DNA from: Paracoccus sp. JM45
GTDB lineage: Bacteria > Pseudomonadota > Alphaproteobacteria > Rhodobacterales > Rhodobacteraceae
DNA length: 64,000 nucleotides
Direction: 5' to 3'
NCBI RefSeq assembly: GCF_003590715.1
Contig: NZ_QQVY01000003.1
Location: forward strand, 248,001-312,000
The position numbers and the translations under genes are program-made. The notes below the pieces were generated by a model that ran no database searches, had not been told where the DNA came from, and was given only the letters and a program-made list of their open reading frames with translations. Below, piece by piece: positions 1 through 14,299 of this stretch (positions are counted from its first letter, which is position 1; each line of letters opens with the position of its first letter).

Positions 1-7
1 CGACCTC

Positions 8-83
8 AGGGGTATAGCTCAGTTGGTAGAGCATCGGTCTCCAAAACCGAGGGTCGTGGGTTCGAGTCCCCCTGCCCCTGCCA
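8..83 (+). tRNA. trnW: tRNA-Trp (CCA anticodon)
   Basis: A 76-nt cloverleaf is readable directly. The acceptor arms are 8-14 and 73-79, the discriminator is G80, and CCA is encoded at 81-83. The T-arm carries TTCGAGTCC, and the anticodon CCA lies at 41-43 (tRNA positions 34-36) inside a 7-nt loop closed by CGGTC/ACCG-type pairing. It therefore decodes UGG. It sits 107 nt upstream of secE, the usual tRNA-Trp-secE-nusG linkage of alphaproteobacteria. Its promoter lies outside the window. Confidence 0.97.
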
Positions 84-190
84 GGTCCTTCCGCCATTGC
101 AACATCACTTGCCCGTCAGGGCATGATGAAGGGTTGTCATGGCAGAACGGCCTCGTTACATCAGCACCTGCACTTGCGAAGGAGCCTGTC

Positions 191-385
191 GTGGCCAATC
201 CCGTCCAGTTCATCAATCAGGTCCGCGCCGAAGCCGGCAAGATCTCGTGGCCGACGCGCCGCGAAGTAATTACGACGACGATTATGGTGTTGATCTTTGC
301 GTCGGTCACCAGCTTGTTTTTCTTCCTGATCGATCTGGCGGTCCGCACCGGCCTGACGCAGGGTTTGCGGATGATTAGCGGCTAA
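191..385 (+). CDS. secE: Preprotein translocase subunit SecE
   Basis: This 64-residue, single-spanning SecE is the small essential subunit that clamps SecY in the inner-membrane SecYEG channel. The amphipathic segment before the membrane contains the conserved KISWPTRRE (Trp20-Pro21), followed by one hydrophobic helix at about residues 28-50. The GTG at 191 was chosen because GGAG lies at 181-184 with a 6-nt spacer and the length fits short alphaproteobacterial SecE. The frame is open much further upstream, but that extension runs through the tRNA and is not credible. nusG follows after 170 nt. Confidence 0.93.
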   Translation: MANPVQFINQVRAEAGKISWPTRREVITTTIMVLIFASVTSLFFFLIDLAVRTGLTQGLRMISG

Positions 386-555
386 TCAAGGCTTGCAATT
401 CGTGGTCAGGGGCGGTATTTGCCCACGACTGTCCGGATGACTGCGTGCATAGGAATTCCATGCGCGCCGCTTTCAATTTTCCGGACGTAATTAGAATTCA
501 AGGGGTTGCGCGGTTCTGTGTGATTCCCAAGAGATGAGTAGGGGTCGATCCAGAC

Positions 556-1092
556 ATGGCAAAGCGTTGGTATTCGGTCAGTGTCCTGTCGAACTTCGAA
601 AAGAAGGTCGCAGAGGCGATTCGCCAAGCCGTCGCCGAGAAGGGTCTGGAAGATCAGATCGACGAGGTGCTGGTCCCGACCGAGGAAGTGATCGAAATTC
701 GCCGTGGCAAGAAAGTCACGTCCGAACGTCGTTTCATGCCGGGGTATGTGCTGGTCCACATGGATATGTCGGATCGCACCTATCACTTGGTCAGCTCGAT
801 CAACCGCGTCACCGGTTTCCTTGGTGCACAGGGCAAGCCGATGCCGATGCGGGACGACGAGGTGAACTCGATGATGAACCGCAGCAGCGACGGCACTGCC
901 GCCGCGCCGCGTAACCTGATCCGCTTTGAAGTGGGCGAACAGGTCAGCGTCGCCGATGGTCCTTTCGAGGGTTTCTCGGGGATGGTGGAAGAAGTGGACG
1001 AAATTTCGTCGCGTGTGAAAGTCACCGTGTCGATCTTTGGCCGGCCTACGCCGGTCGAACTGGAATTCACGCAGGTTACCAAGACCTCGTGA
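556..1092 (+). CDS. nusG: Transcription termination/antitermination protein NusG
   Basis: NusG binds the RNA polymerase clamp and links it to Rho or to the lead ribosome. The 178-residue product has an NGN domain from Trp5 to about residue 115, with the family motif FMPGYVLVHM at 60-69 and TGFLG near 86-90. A C-terminal KOW domain covers about 126-172 (GPFEGFSGMVEEVD near 135-148). A weak ribosome site, AGGGG, lies at 540-544 with a long spacer of about 11 nt. It sits between secE and rplK, as in most bacteria. Confidence 0.96.
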   Translation: MAKRWYSVSVLSNFEKKVAEAIRQAVAEKGLEDQIDEVLVPTEEVIEIRRGKKVTSERRFMPGYVLVHMDMSDRTYHLVSSINRVTGFLGAQGKPMPMRDDEVNSMMNRSSDGTAAAPRNLIRFEVGEQVSVADGPFEGFSGMVEEVDEISSRVKVTVSIFGRPTPVELEFTQVTKTS

Positions 1093-1168
1093 TTGGTTGC
1101 GGGAGGCGCAAGCCGTACCGCTAAGTCAAGGCCCGAACTTCCGGGCATGATGATGAAGGAGAGGCCAC

Positions 1169-1621
1169 ATGGCCAAGAAAGTTGTCGGCAGCCTGAAGCT
1201 GCAAATCAAGGCGGGCCAAGCGAACCCGTCGCCCCCCGTTGGTCCTGCTTTGGGCCAGCGCGGTATCAACATCATGGAATTCTGCAAGGCGTTCAACGCC
1301 AAGACGCAGGAAATGGAGCAGGGTGCCCCCGTTCCAGTCGTGATCACCTATTACGCTGATAAGTCGTTCACCTTCGAAACCAAGACGCCGCCGGCATCCT
1401 TCTTGCTGAAGCGCGCTGCTGGTCTGAAGCCGGTCGGCAAGCGCAACCGCGCACGCGGTTCGGAAAAGCCCGGTCGTATGCCCGCAGGCACGGTCACGGC
1501 CAAGCAGATCCGTGAGATCGCTGAAGCCAAAATGGCTGATCTGTCGGCAAATGATGTCGATCAGGCCATGAAGATCATCGTCGGCTCGGCCCGTTCGATC
1601 GGTATCGAGGTGAAAGGCTAA
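1169..1621 (+). CDS. rplK: Large ribosomal subunit protein L11
   Basis: L11 forms the base of the ribosomal stalk with 23S rRNA and is needed for RelA activation. The product is 150 residues, slightly longer than the common 141-143. It has the N-terminal lysine-rich start, the proline-rich [19 protein letters not shown] region (about 15-33) and the C-terminal RNA-binding domain ending [19 protein letters not shown] ribosome site lies just before the ATG. rplA starts 3 nt after the stop, so the two are translationally linked, as in the classic L11-L1 operon where L1 represses its own mRNA. Confidence 0.97.
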   Translation: MAKKVVGSLKLQIKAGQANPSPPVGPALGQRGINIMEFCKAFNAKTQEMEQGAPVPVVITYYADKSFTFETKTPPASFLLKRAAGLKPVGKRNRARGSEKPGRMPAGTVTAKQIREIAEAKMADLSANDVDQAMKIIVGSARSIGIEVKG

Positions 1622-1624
1622 GTC

Positions 1625-2323
1625 ATGGCAAAGTTCTCGAAGAAAAAAGTCGCCGCTCGCGCCGCCTTTGAAGGCAAGTTCAACTTGTCCGTCGAAGAAG
1701 CCGTGAAACTGGTTAAGGCTAGTGCTTCGGCCAAATTCGACGAAACCGTCGAAATCGCGCTGAACCTGGGCGTTGACCCGCGTCACGCAGACCAGATGGT
1801 CCGCGGCGTTGTCACGCTGCCCGCAGGCACCGGCAAGGACGTTCGCGTCGCTGTCTTCGCTCGTGGCCCCAAGGCTGACGAAGCAACCGCTGCTGGCGCA
1901 GAAGTTGTCGGCGCAGAAGACCTGATGGAAGCCATCCAGGCTGGTAAGATCGACTTCGACCGTTGCATTGCAACGCCGGACATGATGCCGCTGGTGGGTC
2001 GCCTTGGTAAGATCCTTGGCCCGCGCAACCTGATGCCGAACCCCAAGGTCGGCACGGTGACGATGGACGTTAAATCGGCTGTCGAAGCTGCCAAGGGCGG
2101 TGAAGTCCAGTTCAAAGCCGAAAAAGCTGGTGTGGTTCACGCCGGTATCGGCAAAGTCTCGTTCGACGAAGACAAGCTGGCCCAGAACCTGCGCGCATTT
2201 GTTGACGCTGTCAGCAAAGCCAAGCCTACTGGCGCGAAAGGGACTTACATGAACAAAGTCTCGATTAGCTCGACCATGGGCCCGGGCGTTTCGGTTGATG
2301 TCGCTTCGGCAGTTGCCAACTGA
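1625..2323 (+). CDS. rplA: Large ribosomal subunit protein L1
   Basis: This 232-residue L1 binds 23S rRNA at the mobile stalk by the E site and commonly represses the L11-L1 mRNA. The central domain carries the recognisable [21 protein letters not shown] run (split across about residues 122-142), which includes the family signature. It starts 3 nt after the rplK stop. After its stop comes a 261-nt gap holding the L10 leader. Length and sequence are ordinary for the family. Confidence 0.97.
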   Translation: MAKFSKKKVAARAAFEGKFNLSVEEAVKLVKASASAKFDETVEIALNLGVDPRHADQMVRGVVTLPAGTGKDVRVAVFARGPKADEATAAGAEVVGAEDLMEAIQAGKIDFDRCIATPDMMPLVGRLGKILGPRNLMPNPKVGTVTMDVKSAVEAAKGGEVQFKAEKAGVVHAGIGKVSFDEDKLAQNLRAFVDAVSKAKPTGAKGTYMNKVSISSTMGPGVSVDVASAVAN

Positions 2324-2584
2324 TATTTTTAGGTGCATTGCGGTGCATCTAACAAGTTTCCTGGCTTAAGGCTGGGAATGGCGGGGCGCCTTTCGATGCC
2401 CCGTCCTGTCCGAGACGGAGGGTGCAGGCAACCGCCTGCTTAATGTCCTTCCTGAGACGGGGAAGCATTTTTCCGAAGGCCAGTCCTTCGGGCGATCTTG
2501 CCCCGATGCGGACCCGACCTGTTGCCCGGTTCCGGGCGCGGGAAAGTGAGAGCCGGGGGGAAACCCCCTACTTGGAGTGAAACC
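2324..2584 (+). promoter_or_regulatory. L10-type leader region ahead of rplJ
   Basis: The 261-nt gap between rplA and rplJ carries no gene. It is rich in short complementary segments (for example GGTGCAGGCAACCGCCTGC near 2419-2437 and GCCAGTCCTTCGGGC near 2479-2493), and a GGAGTGA ribosome site lies at 2575-2581. In many bacteria this position holds the L10 leader, which the L10(L12)4 complex binds to shut off its own translation. The assignment rests on position and structure potential; the leader was not modelled. Confidence 0.6.
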
Positions 2585-3100
2585 GTGGATAGAGCACAAA
2601 AAGAACAGGTGGTCGACGAGCTCGGCCAGATCTTTGAAAGCTCTGGCGTCGTAGTGGTTGCCCACTACGAGGGGATGACGGTTGCACATATGCAGGACCT
2701 CCGCGCACGCATGCGTGATGCTGGTGGTTCCGTTCGCGTTGCCAAGAACAAGCTCGCCAAGATCGCCCTTGATGGTAAGCCTTGCGCAAGCATCGCCACC
2801 TACCTGACGGGCATGACCGTATTTACCTATTCGGAAGATCCGACCGCTGCGGCTCGGATCGCCGACAAGTACGCCAAAGATAACGAACGTTTCGTGATCC
2901 TTGGTGGTGCAATGGGTGATTCGGCTTTGGATCCGGCTGGTGTCAAAGCCGTCGCTTCGCTGCCGTCGCGTGAAGAGCTTATCGCTCAGATCGCATCGTG
3001 CATCGGTGCGCCTGCTTCGAACATTGCTGGTGCCATTGGCGCGCCTGCTTCGAACATCGCGAGCATCCTGACGACTCTGGAAGAGCGTGAGGCTGCGTAA
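2585..3100 (+). CDS. rplJ: Large ribosomal subunit protein L10
   Basis: L10 is the stalk platform: its N-terminal domain binds 23S rRNA beside L11 and its C-terminal helix carries L7/L12 dimers. The 171-residue product starts at GTG 2585, which has GGAGTGA 4-10 nt upstream. The open frame extends 5' into the leader but has no comparable start. The C-terminal part holds an 11-residue near-repeat, [10 protein letters not shown] followed by [10 protein letters not shown] (17 identical bases at 3008-3024 and 3041-3057). rplL follows after 68 nt. Confidence 0.95.
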   Translation: MDRAQKEQVVDELGQIFESSGVVVVAHYEGMTVAHMQDLRARMRDAGGSVRVAKNKLAKIALDGKPCASIATYLTGMTVFTYSEDPTAAARIADKYAKDNERFVILGGAMGDSALDPAGVKAVASLPSREELIAQIASCIGAPASNIAGAIGAPASNIASILTTLEEREAA

Positions 3101-3168
3101 GCAACCCTTTTCTCCGACTAGTGGTATTGAACCCGACGTTGGAACACTAACTGGAAAGATACGGAAAA

Positions 3169-3540
3169 ATGGCTGATCTTAAGAAACTTGCCGAAGACAT
3201 CGTGGGCCTGACCCTTCTGGAAGCCCAAGAACTGAAAACCATCCTGAAGGATGAGTACGGCATCGAGCCGGCTGCCGGTGGCGCCGTCATGATGGCTGGT
3301 CCTGCTGCAGGCGGCGAAGCTGCTGAAGAAAAAACCGAGTTTGACGTCGTTCTGACCGATGCCGGCGCAAGCAAGATCAACGTGATCAAAGAAGTTCGCG
3401 GCATCACCGGTCTGGGCCTGAAAGAAGCCAAGGACCTGGTTGAAGCTGGCGGTAAAGTCAAAGAAGGCGCAACCAAAGCCGAAGCTGACGAAATCAAAGC
3501 AAAGCTGGAAGCAGCTGGCGCCAAGGTTGAACTGAAGTAA
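3169..3540 (+). CDS. rplL: Large ribosomal subunit protein L7/L12
   Basis: L7/L12 is the multicopy stalk protein that recruits IF2, EF-Tu, EF-G and RF3. The 123 residues show an N-terminal dimerisation and L10-binding helix pair (1-32), an Ala/Gly-rich hinge (about 38-52) and the globular factor-binding domain with EKTEFDVVL and [20 protein letters not shown]. It ends in [19 protein letters not shown] sequence, typical of the family. A 240-nt gap with a large hairpin separates it from rpoB. Confidence 0.97.
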   Translation: MADLKKLAEDIVGLTLLEAQELKTILKDEYGIEPAAGGAVMMAGPAAGGEAAEEKTEFDVVLTDAGASKINVIKEVRGITGLGLKEAKDLVEAGGKVKEGATKAEADEIKAKLEAAGAKVELK

Positions 3541-3566
3541 TCGATCCTTTAGATCGGTTTGAGACA

Positions 3567-3595
3567 GGCAGGGTCCGGAATTTCCGGTCCCTGCC
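3567..3595 (+). promoter_or_regulatory. Stem-loop in the rplL-rpoB spacer (putative attenuator or processing site)
   Basis: The arms 3567-3580 and 3582-3595 are complementary except for one T-T mismatch, giving a tight 13-14 bp hairpin. No T-run follows, so it is not a full intrinsic terminator. In E. coli the same spacer contains an attenuator and an RNase III processing site that lower beta subunit synthesis relative to L7/L12. A similar role here is inferred from position only. Confidence 0.55.
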
Positions 3596-3779
3596 GAACC
3601 TGTCTTGAAGGACGGTTTGGGCATATAGCCTGACAGACTTTCCTTCAGGGCATGTTCGAGGTTCGGGAGTCGCGCGGTGGGACGGGCGGCATGAATGGAA
3701 CCTCACCCCTGCATTCGTAGGCCGTATTCCGAGGGCCCCGACTCGGAACGCGCGCGAAGACGAAAGGTGACAAGACCCC

Positions 3780-6700
3780 ATGGCGCAAGCTTATGTCGGC
3801 CAAAAGCGTATCCGGCGCTACTACGGCAATATCCGTGAAGTTCTGGAAATGCCTAACCTGATCGAGGTTCAGAAATCCTCGTATGACCTGTTCCTGAACT
3901 CGGGTGAAGGCACCGGCCATAATGATGGCGACGGGATTCAGGGCGTTTTCCAGTCGGTATTCCCGATCAAAGATTTCAACGAGACTGCGACGCTGGAATT
4001 CGTGAAATACGAGCTTGAGCAGCCCAAATACGACGTGGACGAGTGCCAGCAGCGCGACATGACCTATGCCGCACCGCTGAAAGTCACCCTGCGTCTGATC
4101 GTGTTCGATGTCGATGAAAACACCGGCGCCAAATCGGTCAAAGACATCAAGGAACAGGACGTTTTCATGGGCGACATGCCCCTGATGACCCTGAACGGGA
4201 CGTTCGTTGTGAACGGGACCGAGCGCGTTGTTGTGTCGCAGATGCACCGTTCGCCCGGTGTGTTCTTTGACCACGACCGCGGCAAGACCCACAGCTCGGG
4301 CAAGTTGCTGTTCGCATGCCGCATCATTCCCTATCGCGGCAGCTGGCTGGACTTTGAATTCGACGCCAAGGATCTGGTGTTCGCGCGGATCGACCGCCGT
4401 CGCAAACTGCCGGTGACGACGCTGCTTTATGCCTTGGGCATGGGGCAGGAAGACATCATGGATGCCTTCTATGACACCGTCAGCTATGAATTGCGCCGCG
4501 AAGGCCGCGAATCCGGCTGGGTCACGCGCTTCTTCCCGGAACGTGTGCGCGGCACGCGTCCGACCTTCGATCTTGTGAACGCAGCGACCGGCGAAGTCAT
4601 TGCCAAAGCAGGCGAGAAAGTCACCCCGCGTCTGGTCAAGCAATTGCAGGAAACCGGCGAGCAGGTGAACCTGTTGCTGCCGTTCGAACGCATTATTGGC
4701 CGCTTTATCGCCAAGGATATCGTCAACGACACCACCGGCTTCATCTATGCCGAGGCTGGCGACGAGATCACTGTCGAATATAGCAAGGACGGCGAAATCA
4801 ACGGCGGTCTGCTGAAGGTTCTGCTGGACAACGGCATCCATGATGTTCCGGTTCTGGACATCGACCATGTGAATGTGGGTCCCTATATCCGCAACACGAT
4901 GGCTGCCGATAAGAACATGAACCGCGAACAGGCGCTGATGGATATCTATCGCGTCATGCGTCCGGGTGAGCCCCCCACCGTCGAGGCTGCCTCGAACCTG
5001 TTCAACACGCTGTTCTTCGATTCCGAGCGTTACGACCTGTCGGCTGTTGGTCGCGTGAAAATGAACATGCGTCTTGATCTGGACGTGCCGGATACGCAGC
5101 GCACCTTGCGCCATGCGGATATCGTTGCCTGTGTCCACGGTCTGGTGGAACTGCGCGACGGTAAGGGCGAAATCGACGACATCGACCACTTGGGCAACCG
5201 TCGTGTGCGCTCGGTCGGCGAATTGATGGAAAACCAGTATCGCGTCGGACTGCTTCGTATGGAGCGTGCGATCCGTGAACGTATGTCCGGCGTCGAGATC
5301 GACACCGTCATGCCGCAGGATCTGATCAACGCGAAACCCGCAGCGGCGGCTGTTCGTGAATTCTTCGGCAGCAGCCAACTGTCGCAGTTCATGGACCAGA
5401 CGAACCCGCTGTCCGAAGTGACGCATAAGCGTCGTCTATCGGCACTGGGGCCGGGCGGTCTGACGCGCGAACGCGCAGGCTTCGAGGTTCGCGACGTTCA
5501 CCCGACCCACTATGGTCGTGTATGCCCGATTGAAACGCCGGAGGGTCAGAACATCGGTCTGATCAACAGCTTGGCGACTTTCGCACGGGTGAACAAATAC
5601 GGCTTCATCGAAACCCCCTACCGCAAGGTGATCGAGGGTAAGGTGACCGACGACGTGGTCTATATGTCCGCGACCGAGGAAATGCGCCACACAGTGGCAC
5701 AGGCCAACGCAACGCTGGACGCCGATGGCGGCTTTGTGGACGAGCTGATCAGCACCCGGCAGTCGGGCGATTTCATGTTGAATCCGGTTGACGCCATCGA
5801 CCTGATCGACGTTTCGCCCAAGCAGTTGGTGTCGGTTGCTGCTGCGCTGATCCCCTTCCTTGAAAACGACGATGCTAACCGCGCCCTGATGGGGTCGAAC
5901 ATGCAACGTCAGGCCGTGCCGCTTCTGCGCGCCGAGGCTCCGTTTGTGGGCACCGGCATGGAAGCGACCGTGGCACGCGATTCCGGTGCTGCCATTATGG
6001 CGCGTCGCAGCGGTATCGTGGATCAGGTCGATGCGCAGCGTATTGTTGTGCGTGCAACCGAAGACATGGGTGCGGGCGACGCGGGTGTGGACATCTATCG
6101 TCTGCGCAAGTTCAAGCGTTCGAACCAGTCCTCGACCATCAACCAGCGTCCGTTGGTGAAGGTAGGTGAAAAGGTTGTCGCAACCCAGGTCATCGCCGAC
6201 GGTCCTTCGACCGATCAGGGTGAACTGGCCATCGGCCGGAACGTGGTTGTCGCGTTCATGCCGTGGAATGGCTACAACTACGAAGACTCGATCCTGATCA
6301 GCGAACGTATCCACCGCGATGACGTGTTCACCTCGATCCACATCGATGAATACGAAGTGGCGGCACGCGACACGAAGCTTGGGCCGGAAGAAATCACCCG
6401 CGACATTCCCAACGTCGGTGAAGAAGCCCTGCGCAATCTGGATGAAGCAGGTATCGTCTATATCGGTGCCGAAGCAGGTCCGGGCGACATTCTGGTGGGT
6501 AAGATCACCCCCAAAGGCGAAAGCCCGATGACGCCGGAAGAAAAGCTGCTGCGCGCCATCTTCGGTGAAAAAGCGTCCGACGTTCGCGATACCTCGCTGC
6601 GTTTGCCGCCCGGTGCCTATGGTACCATCGTCGAAGTTCGTGTCTTCAACCGTCACGGTGTCGATAAGGACGAACGTGCGCTGCAGATCGAGCGTGAAGA

Positions 6701-7925
6701 AGTCGAACGTCTGGCCCGTGACCGCGACGACGAACAAGGCATTCTTGATCGCAACGTCTATGCACGTCTGAAGACGATGATCATGGGCAAGGTTGCTGTC
6801 AAAGGCCCTAAAGGCGTCAAGGCAAATACCGAAGTGACTGAAGAACTGCTGGGCACGCTAAGCCGTGGTCAGTGGTGGCAGCTTGCTGTCGGCGAAGAAG
6901 ATGTCGCAAAAGACGTCGAGGCGCTGAATCAGCAATACGACACCCAGAAGAAGCTGTTGGAAGCCCGCTTCGAGGATAAGGTCGAGAAAGTCCGTCAGGG
7001 CGACGATCTTCCCCCCGGCGTGATGAAAATGGTCAAGGTCTTCGTGGCTGTGAAGCGCAAGCTTCAGGCAGGCGACAAGATGGCCGGTCGTCACGGCAAC
7101 AAAGGTGTTGTTTCCAAGGTTGTTGCCATGGAAGACATGCCCTTCCTTGCTGACGGGACCCCTGTAGACCTGGTGATGAACCCGCTGGGCGTGCCGTCGC
7201 GCATGAACGTCGGTCAGATCCTTGAAACCCACATGGGTTGGGCATCGCGCGGTCTTGGCATCAAGATCGACGAGGCACTGCAGGCCTATCGCCGCAATGG
7301 CGATATGACTCCGGTCCGCGACGCGATGAAGAACGGTTACGGCGACGACATCTATGCATCGACCTTCGACGGGATGGAGGACGACCAACTGGTCGAACAC
7401 GCCAATACCGTCCGGACCGGTGTGCCGATCGCAACCCCCGTCTTCGACGGTGCCAAGGAAGCCGACATCAATGACGCGCTGACACGCGCGGGCTTTGATA
7501 CCTCGGGTCAGTCGGTGGTGTTCGATGGCCGTACGGGCGAACAATTCGCGCGTCAGGTCACCGTCGGGATGAAGTACATCCTGAAACTGCACCACTTGGT
7601 GGACGACAAGATGCACGCCCGTTCGACGGGTCCGTACAGCCTTGTCACGCAGCAACCGCTGGGTGGTAAAGCTCAGTTCGGTGGCCAGCGTCTGGGTGAG
7701 ATGGAAGTCTGGGCACTTGAGGCCTATGGCGCCGCCTATACCTTGCAGGAAATGCTGACCGTGAAGTCGGATGACGTTGCAGGCCGTACCAAAGTCTATG
7801 AGTCCATCGTCAAGGGCGAAGACAACTTTGAAGCAGGCGTGCCGGAATCGTTCAACGTTCTGGTCAAAGAGGTCCGGGGTCTGGGCCTCAACATGGAACT
7901 CCTGGATGCGGAAGAAGACGAGTGA
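3780..7925 (+). CDS. rpoB: DNA-directed RNA polymerase subunit beta
   Basis: This is the 1381-residue beta subunit, about 40 residues longer than E. coli and normal for Rhodobacterales. The rifampicin pocket (about residues 528-556) reads [18 protein letters not shown] and then [11 protein letters not shown], with the usual Gln, Asp, His and Ser residues in place. Other landmarks are [29 protein letters not shown] and, near the C-terminus, [28 protein letters not shown] about 10 nt upstream supports the ATG. rpoC starts 52 nt after the stop. Confidence 0.98.
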   Translation: MAQAYVGQKRIRRYYGNIREVLEMPNLIEVQKSSYDLFLNSGEGTGHNDGDGIQGVFQSVFPIKDFNETATLEFVKYELEQPKYDVDECQQRDMTYAAPLKVTLRLIVFDVDENTGAKSVKDIKEQDVFMGDMPLMTLNGTFVVNGTERVVVSQMHRSPGVFFDHDRGKTHSSGKLLFACRIIPYRGSWLDFEFDAKDLVFARIDRRRKLPVTTLLYALGMGQEDIMDAFYDTVSYELRREGRESGWVTRFFPERVRGTRPTFDLVNAATGEVIAKAGEKVTPRLVKQLQETGEQVNLLLPFERIIGRFIAKDIVNDTTGFIYAEAGDEITVEYSKDGEINGGLLKVLLDNGIHDVPVLDIDHVNVGPYIRNTMAADKNMNREQALMDIYRVMRPGEPPTVEAASNLFNTLFFDSERYDLSAVGRVKMNMRLDLDVPDTQRTLRHADIVACVHGLVELRDGKGEIDDIDHLGNRRVRSVGELMENQYRVGLLRMERAIRERMSGVEIDTVMPQDLINAKPAAAAVREFFGSSQLSQFMDQTNPLSEVTHKRRLSALGPGGLTRERAGFEVRDVHPTHYGRVCPIETPEGQNIGLINSLATFARVNKYGFIETPYRKVIEGKVTDDVVYMSATEEMRHTVAQANATLDADGGFVDELISTRQSGDFMLNPVDAIDLIDVSPKQLVSVAAALIPFLENDDANRALMGSNMQRQAVPLLRAEAPFVGTGMEATVARDSGAAIMARRSGIVDQVDAQRIVVRATEDMGAGDAGVDIYRLRKFKRSNQSSTINQRPLVKVGEKVVATQVIADGPSTDQGELAIGRNVVVAFMPWNGYNYEDSILISERIHRDDVFTSIHIDEYEVAARDTKLGPEEITRDIPNVGEEALRNLDEAGIVYIGAEAGPGDILVGKITPKGESPMTPEEKLLRAIFGEKASDVRDTSLRLPPGAYGTIVEVRVFNRHGVDKDERALQIEREEVERLARDRDDEQGILDRNVYARLKTMIMGKVAVKGPKGVKANTEVTEELLGTLSRGQWWQLAVGEEDVAKDVEALNQQYDTQKKLLEARFEDKVEKVRQGDDLPPGVMKMVKVFVAVKRKLQAGDKMAGRHGNKGVVSKVVAMEDMPFLADGTPVDLVMNPLGVPSRMNVGQILETHMGWASRGLGIKIDEALQAYRRNGDMTPVRDAMKNGYGDDIYASTFDGMEDDQLVEHANTVRTGVPIATPVFDGAKEADINDALTRAGFDTSGQSVVFDGRTGEQFARQVTVGMKYILKLHHLVDDKMHARSTGPYSLVTQQPLGGKAQFGGQRLGEMEVWALEAYGAAYTLQEMLTVKSDDVAGRTKVYESIVKGEDNFEAGVPESFNVLVKEVRGLGLNMELLDAEEDE

Positions 7926-7977
7926 GGGCGCAAGCCCCCACTCAGCCTTCCCCCGTGCCCTTCATTAGGAATTGGAA

Positions 7978-12225
<4,248 letters not shown>

Positions 12226-12242
12226 TCGTCGCGACATGAAAC

Positions 12243-12277
12243 AAAAAGGCCCAGCATCACGCCGGGCCTTTTTTTCG
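12243..12277 (+). terminator. Intrinsic terminator after rpoC
   Basis: A GC-rich hairpin (AAAGGCCC arm, then CCGGGCCTTT) is followed by seven T residues. It lies 18 nt after the rpoC stop and closes the rpl-rpoBC transcription unit. Confidence 0.92.
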
Positions 12278-12347
12278 TTCCGGCACTCTATCTTGCGATG
12301 CTTGTTGTCCAAAGGTACTCAAAGGGGTCAAAAAAGAGGATTGCCGG

Positions 12348-13163
12348 ATGAAAGTGCAGATGTTGGGCCTGTGCCGCTTTTCCTATGTCGGTCTGCGCGG
12401 CTTTCAGGTGATCCACGACGATCTCCAGACCCGTCGCGCCTATCTTTATGATCAAAAACGGCTGGAACGCCGCTGGCAGTGGTTCATCAAGGTCGCCATT
12501 CCCGGCTGGCTGGCCCAAAGCGACCCCGATTTTACCCTTGTGATTATGACTGGCCCCGATCTGCCAGAACCCTATCTGTCGCGTTTGCAGGCCTTATGTG
12601 ATCGGGTACCGCAATTGGTGTTGTCATTGGTTCCCCCGATGGAAAAGCACCGTCAGGCCTGTCGCATTGCCGTTGCACCCCATATCGACCCCTCTGCGGA
12701 TGTGATCGGGCATTTTCGCCATGACGATGATGACGCTGTTGCATTAGATTATATTGAGCGCAGCCGGTCGGATTTTGCTATGGCCCAAGACCTGTGGCGG
12801 GTGGATCACTGTCTATCGCTTGATTACGGACGGGGATTGATGGTGACCGCAGCGCAAGGCCGGCTGTCGATCCAGCCGTGGCTGTGCCATAACATGGGTG
12901 TCGCCCTGACGATTTTCCTGTCCCCGGATGCCGATAAGACGGCGCTAAGCTATAACCACGCTAGTTTGGGGCAATGGATGCCGGGTGTGTCGATCAACGC
13001 GCCGGTCATGTTTATCCGCTCGATCCATCAGGACAGTGATTCAGGGTCGAAAGGGCAGGGCTATGGCTGGCGACCCGGGGATGAACCGTTGTCGTTGCTG
13101 ATTCCACGCAGGTTCGGTTTTAAACGCAAGGTCATGGACGAATTGGCGCGTCAGATCGGGTAA
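12348..13163 (+). CDS. Putative rhamnosyltransferase-family glycosyltransferase
   Basis: The 271-residue product resembles the putative rhamnosyltransferase family seen in Rhodobacterales. This is a judgement from memory of the sequence pattern (MLGLCRFSYVG start, WFIKVAIPGWLAQSD, HFRHDDDDAVALDYI, FGFKRKV near the end). The acidic HDDDD run at about residues 125-129 could be the metal/nucleotide-sugar DxD site. No membrane segment or signal peptide is visible, so it should be cytoplasmic. It has its own ribosome site (GAGGATTGCCGG before ATG), lies after the rpoC terminator and ends just before the rpsL promoter, so it is probably a separate unit. Acceptor and sugar are unknown. Confidence 0.6.
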   Translation: MKVQMLGLCRFSYVGLRGFQVIHDDLQTRRAYLYDQKRLERRWQWFIKVAIPGWLAQSDPDFTLVIMTGPDLPEPYLSRLQALCDRVPQLVLSLVPPMEKHRQACRIAVAPHIDPSADVIGHFRHDDDDAVALDYIERSRSDFAMAQDLWRVDHCLSLDYGRGLMVTAAQGRLSIQPWLCHNMGVALTIFLSPDADKTALSYNHASLGQWMPGVSINAPVMFIRSIHQDSDSGSKGQGYGWRPGDEPLSLLIPRRFGFKRKVMDELARQIG

Positions 13164-13190
13164 CGCGCCGGTAACGGGCAGGGGCTGATG

Positions 13191-13219
13191 TTGACAGGGC
13201 GATGGAATCCCCATATAGC
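13191..13219 (+). promoter_or_regulatory. Sigma70-type promoter of the str operon
   Basis: TTGACA at 13191-13196, a 17-nt spacer and TATAGC at 13214-13219 form a near-consensus housekeeping promoter. It is the only strong match in the 263-nt gap before rpsL. The implied start point near 13226 leaves an untranslated leader of about 200 nt. Confidence 0.75.
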
Positions 13220-13426
13220 CGCGCTAACCGGCGGGAAACCGTTTTCGGTGTCAGAATATATGAGGTCACGATCCGGGCCGAAATATGCCCCGATCCTCTG
13301 GAATCATGCCCGTCGGCCTCTCTTGGGCGTGGCGGGTTTGGTATTTTGCGATTCGCGCAACTTACCGTCGAGAAGAGGCGCAACCGGTCTGGTTGCGAGT
13401 ATTGACAGAGCAAGACGGGGAACCGA

Positions 13427-13798
13427 ATGCCTACGATCCAACAGCTGATCCGCAAACCGCGGCAGCCGAAAGTGCAGCGCAGCAAATCGCAGCACCTTCA
13501 GGGCTGCCCGCAGAAACGCGGCGTCTGCACACGCGTCTATACCACGACGCCTAAAAAGCCTAACTCCGCTATGCGTAAAGTCGCCAAAGTGCGTCTGACG
13601 AATGGTTTTGAAGTTATCTCCTATATCCCGGGCGAAAAGCACAACCTGCAGGAGCACAGCGTCGTGCTGATCCGCGGCGGTCGTGTAAAAGACCTTCCGG
13701 GTGTCCGTTACCACATCCTGCGCGGTGTTCTGGATACCCAAGGCGTCAAAGACCGTCGTCAGCGTCGTTCGAAATACGGCGCGAAGCGTCCGAAGTAA
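13427..13798 (+). CDS. rpsL: Small ribosomal subunit protein S12
   Basis: S12 is the decoding-centre protein of the 30S subunit. The 123 residues contain TTPKKPNSA with Lys43 and GGRVKDLPG with Lys88. These are the two classical streptomycin-resistance positions, and both are wild type here. It opens the str operon: rpsG starts 12 nt after its stop, with an AAGGAGAGG ribosome site overlapping the end. A long leader precedes it. Confidence 0.98.
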   Translation: MPTIQQLIRKPRQPKVQRSKSQHLQGCPQKRGVCTRVYTTTPKKPNSAMRKVAKVRLTNGFEVISYIPGEKHNLQEHSVVLIRGGRVKDLPGVRYHILRGVLDTQGVKDRRQRRSKYGAKRPK

Positions 13799-14281
<483 letters not shown>

Positions 14282-14299
14282 GGCGAAAGGATCCCGACC

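Noticed and set aside
3645-5426. A 593-codon open frame antisense to rpoB
   Set aside because: Codon-bias shadow of rpoB; it runs over the leader and matches no family.
5361-5460. Possible rifampicin-resistance change in rpoB
   Set aside because: The cluster matches the wild-type sequence at the classic Gln, Asp, His and Ser positions; rpsL Lys43 and Lys88 are also wild type.
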